Source: an uncultured Deferribacteraceae bacterium (GTDB lineage Bacteria; Chrysiogenota; Deferribacteres; Deferribacterales; Mucispirillaceae). From it: DNA of 64,000 nt. The stretch's first letter is position 1. Each line of letters starts with the position of its first letter. Below, one piece after another: positions 63,607 through 64,000 of the stretch. The stretch is taken from positions 1 through 64,000 of the forward strand of contig CAMQYS010000001.1 of the NCBI GenBank assembly GCA_947039395.1, written 5' to 3'. The notes under the pieces were generated by a model. It had not been told where the DNA came from. It saw only the letters and a list, made by a program, of their open reading frames with translations, and made no database searches. Position numbers and translations under genes: made by a program.

Positions 63607-64000
63607 TTAGAAATTAATTCTCAACTGTGTACCAGCTATAAAAGTAGCTTCAGTAAATGGATTTTCCTCATTAGCACTATCAATAACATAGTAACCAACT
63701 GTTGGAATTAACATAAAGTATTCATTTATGTTATATCTAAAAGCTAAATAAGCAGAGTAAGAGTTCAATGAACCAGTCGAGTCAAATGCTGCACTGTCTT
63801 TAGCAAATGTAGATTGATAACCACCACCAATAGTAACATCTAAACTATCCATAATTTTATACCCAATAGATAAAGCTGCACCCCAAGTATTTATATCATT
63901 ATATCCATCCCATTTACCATCTTTATCATACTGTGGTGAATTTTTATTAGGAAGAGAAGCGCTACCCCATCTAATTGCACCAATAAAGTCACCGTTTAAT
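63607..64000 (-). CDS. Outer-membrane beta-barrel protein (partial, runs off the window)
   Basis: The C-terminal 130 residues of a barrel protein. The frame is open to the end of the window, so only the end is seen. Strand-like segments such as WGAALSIGYKIMDSLDVTI, GGGYQSTF, SYSAYLAFRYNINEYFML and IAGTQLRINF end in Phe, the expected C-terminal aromatic for BAM-dependent assembly. The GGGYxST element and the final FIAGTQLRINF are shared with the porin pair at 33-35 kb. Start and signal peptide lie outside the window. Confidence 0.85.
   Translation of the reverse strand, partial: LNGDFIGAIRWGSASLPNKNSPQYDKDGKWDGYNDINTWGAALSIGYKIMDSLDVTIGGGYQSTFAKDSAAFDSTGSLNSYSAYLAFRYNINEYFMLIPTVGYYVIDSANEENPFTEATFIAGTQLRINF

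Noticed and set aside
1-64000. tRNA, rRNA, CRISPR array, insertion sequence or phage genes
   Set aside because: I looked for T-loop sequences (ttcgaatc, ttcaaatc and reverse), regularly spaced repeats, transposase-like ORFs and integrase motifs on both strands and saw none. Small RNAs would escape this check.

Overview
The window is AT-rich (about 30% G+C by eye), gene-dense bacterial chromosome from a diderm. The cell envelope is clearly Gram-negative: a flagellar L-ring protein and a P-ring chaperone, a type II secretion pseudopilin operon, the Lol lipoprotein-export ABC pair, several outer-membrane beta-barrels and many lipoproteins. Three family-57 glycoside hydrolases with a DUF4912 protein, a glyS-kinase-FeS-thiG-thiH operon, K+-type membrane pyrophosphatase and motility together suggest a Deferribacterota-like lineage (Mucispirillum/Deferribacter type) or a related deep proteobacterial-like group. 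This is an inference; no rRNA or tRNA gene is present to settle it.

Layout. 0-8 kb (minus strand): housekeeping genes hppA, pth, prs, ispE, a LolB-position lipoprotein, a TPR protein and efp. 8-22 kb (plus): glyS, a GAF-type histidine kinase, a polyferredoxin, thiG, thiH, a membrane-anchored ankyrin protein, then gspG-alkD-gspH-I-J-K-L-M-N. 22-27 kb is the least ordinary part: two distantly similar secreted proteins of unknown family flank a multiply broken pseudogene, an orphan ORF with a duplicated 3' end, a Sel1 lipid/periplasmic protein and a ThiE/TenI-like gene. 27-31.5 kb (minus): lipoprotein-flgF-flgG-flgA-flgH, closed by a clear terminator. 32-35 kb (minus): a nitronate monooxygenase and two tandem paralogous beta-barrels. 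35-40 kb (plus): lolC, lolD, TRIC-type channel, mtnP, murB. 40-44 kb: a lipoprotein/barrel/lipoprotein trio and an orphan gene behind a (TA)n tract. 44.8-50 kb: mltB, rpe, a lone receiver protein and a nucleotidyltransferase fused to a degenerate phosphomannomutase. 50-60 kb: an alpha-glucan (glycogen) cluster of two GH57 enzymes, galT, a divergent GT5 glycogen-synthase-like protein, a DUF4912 protein and a GH57 branching enzyme. 60-64 kb: a degenerate RACo-like Fe-S protein and two further outer-membrane barrels, the last cut by the window edge.

How it fits together. The glucan cluster is a plausible storage-polysaccharide module (synthesis, branching, transfer, degradation, sugar-1-phosphate supply), but two of its proteins have lost signature catalytic or nucleotide-binding residues. 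The gsp block makes the pseudopilus and inner-membrane platform parts of a type II secretion system whose gspC/D/E/F are elsewhere. The flagellar block encodes rod and L-ring parts.

Most unusual signals: (1) short tandem duplications that begin in the last codons of genes and run into the 3' flank (hppA 57 bp, the 24.1 kb ORF 55 bp, pth 36 bp); (2) two gsp genes without any ATG/GTG/TTG start, apparently using ATT, one of them in frame with the alkD stop codon; (3) a 21-bp degenerate repeat field just before the glucan cluster; (4) the paired novel secreted proteins around the decayed locus. No CRISPR array, insertion sequence, prophage or RNA gene was found.
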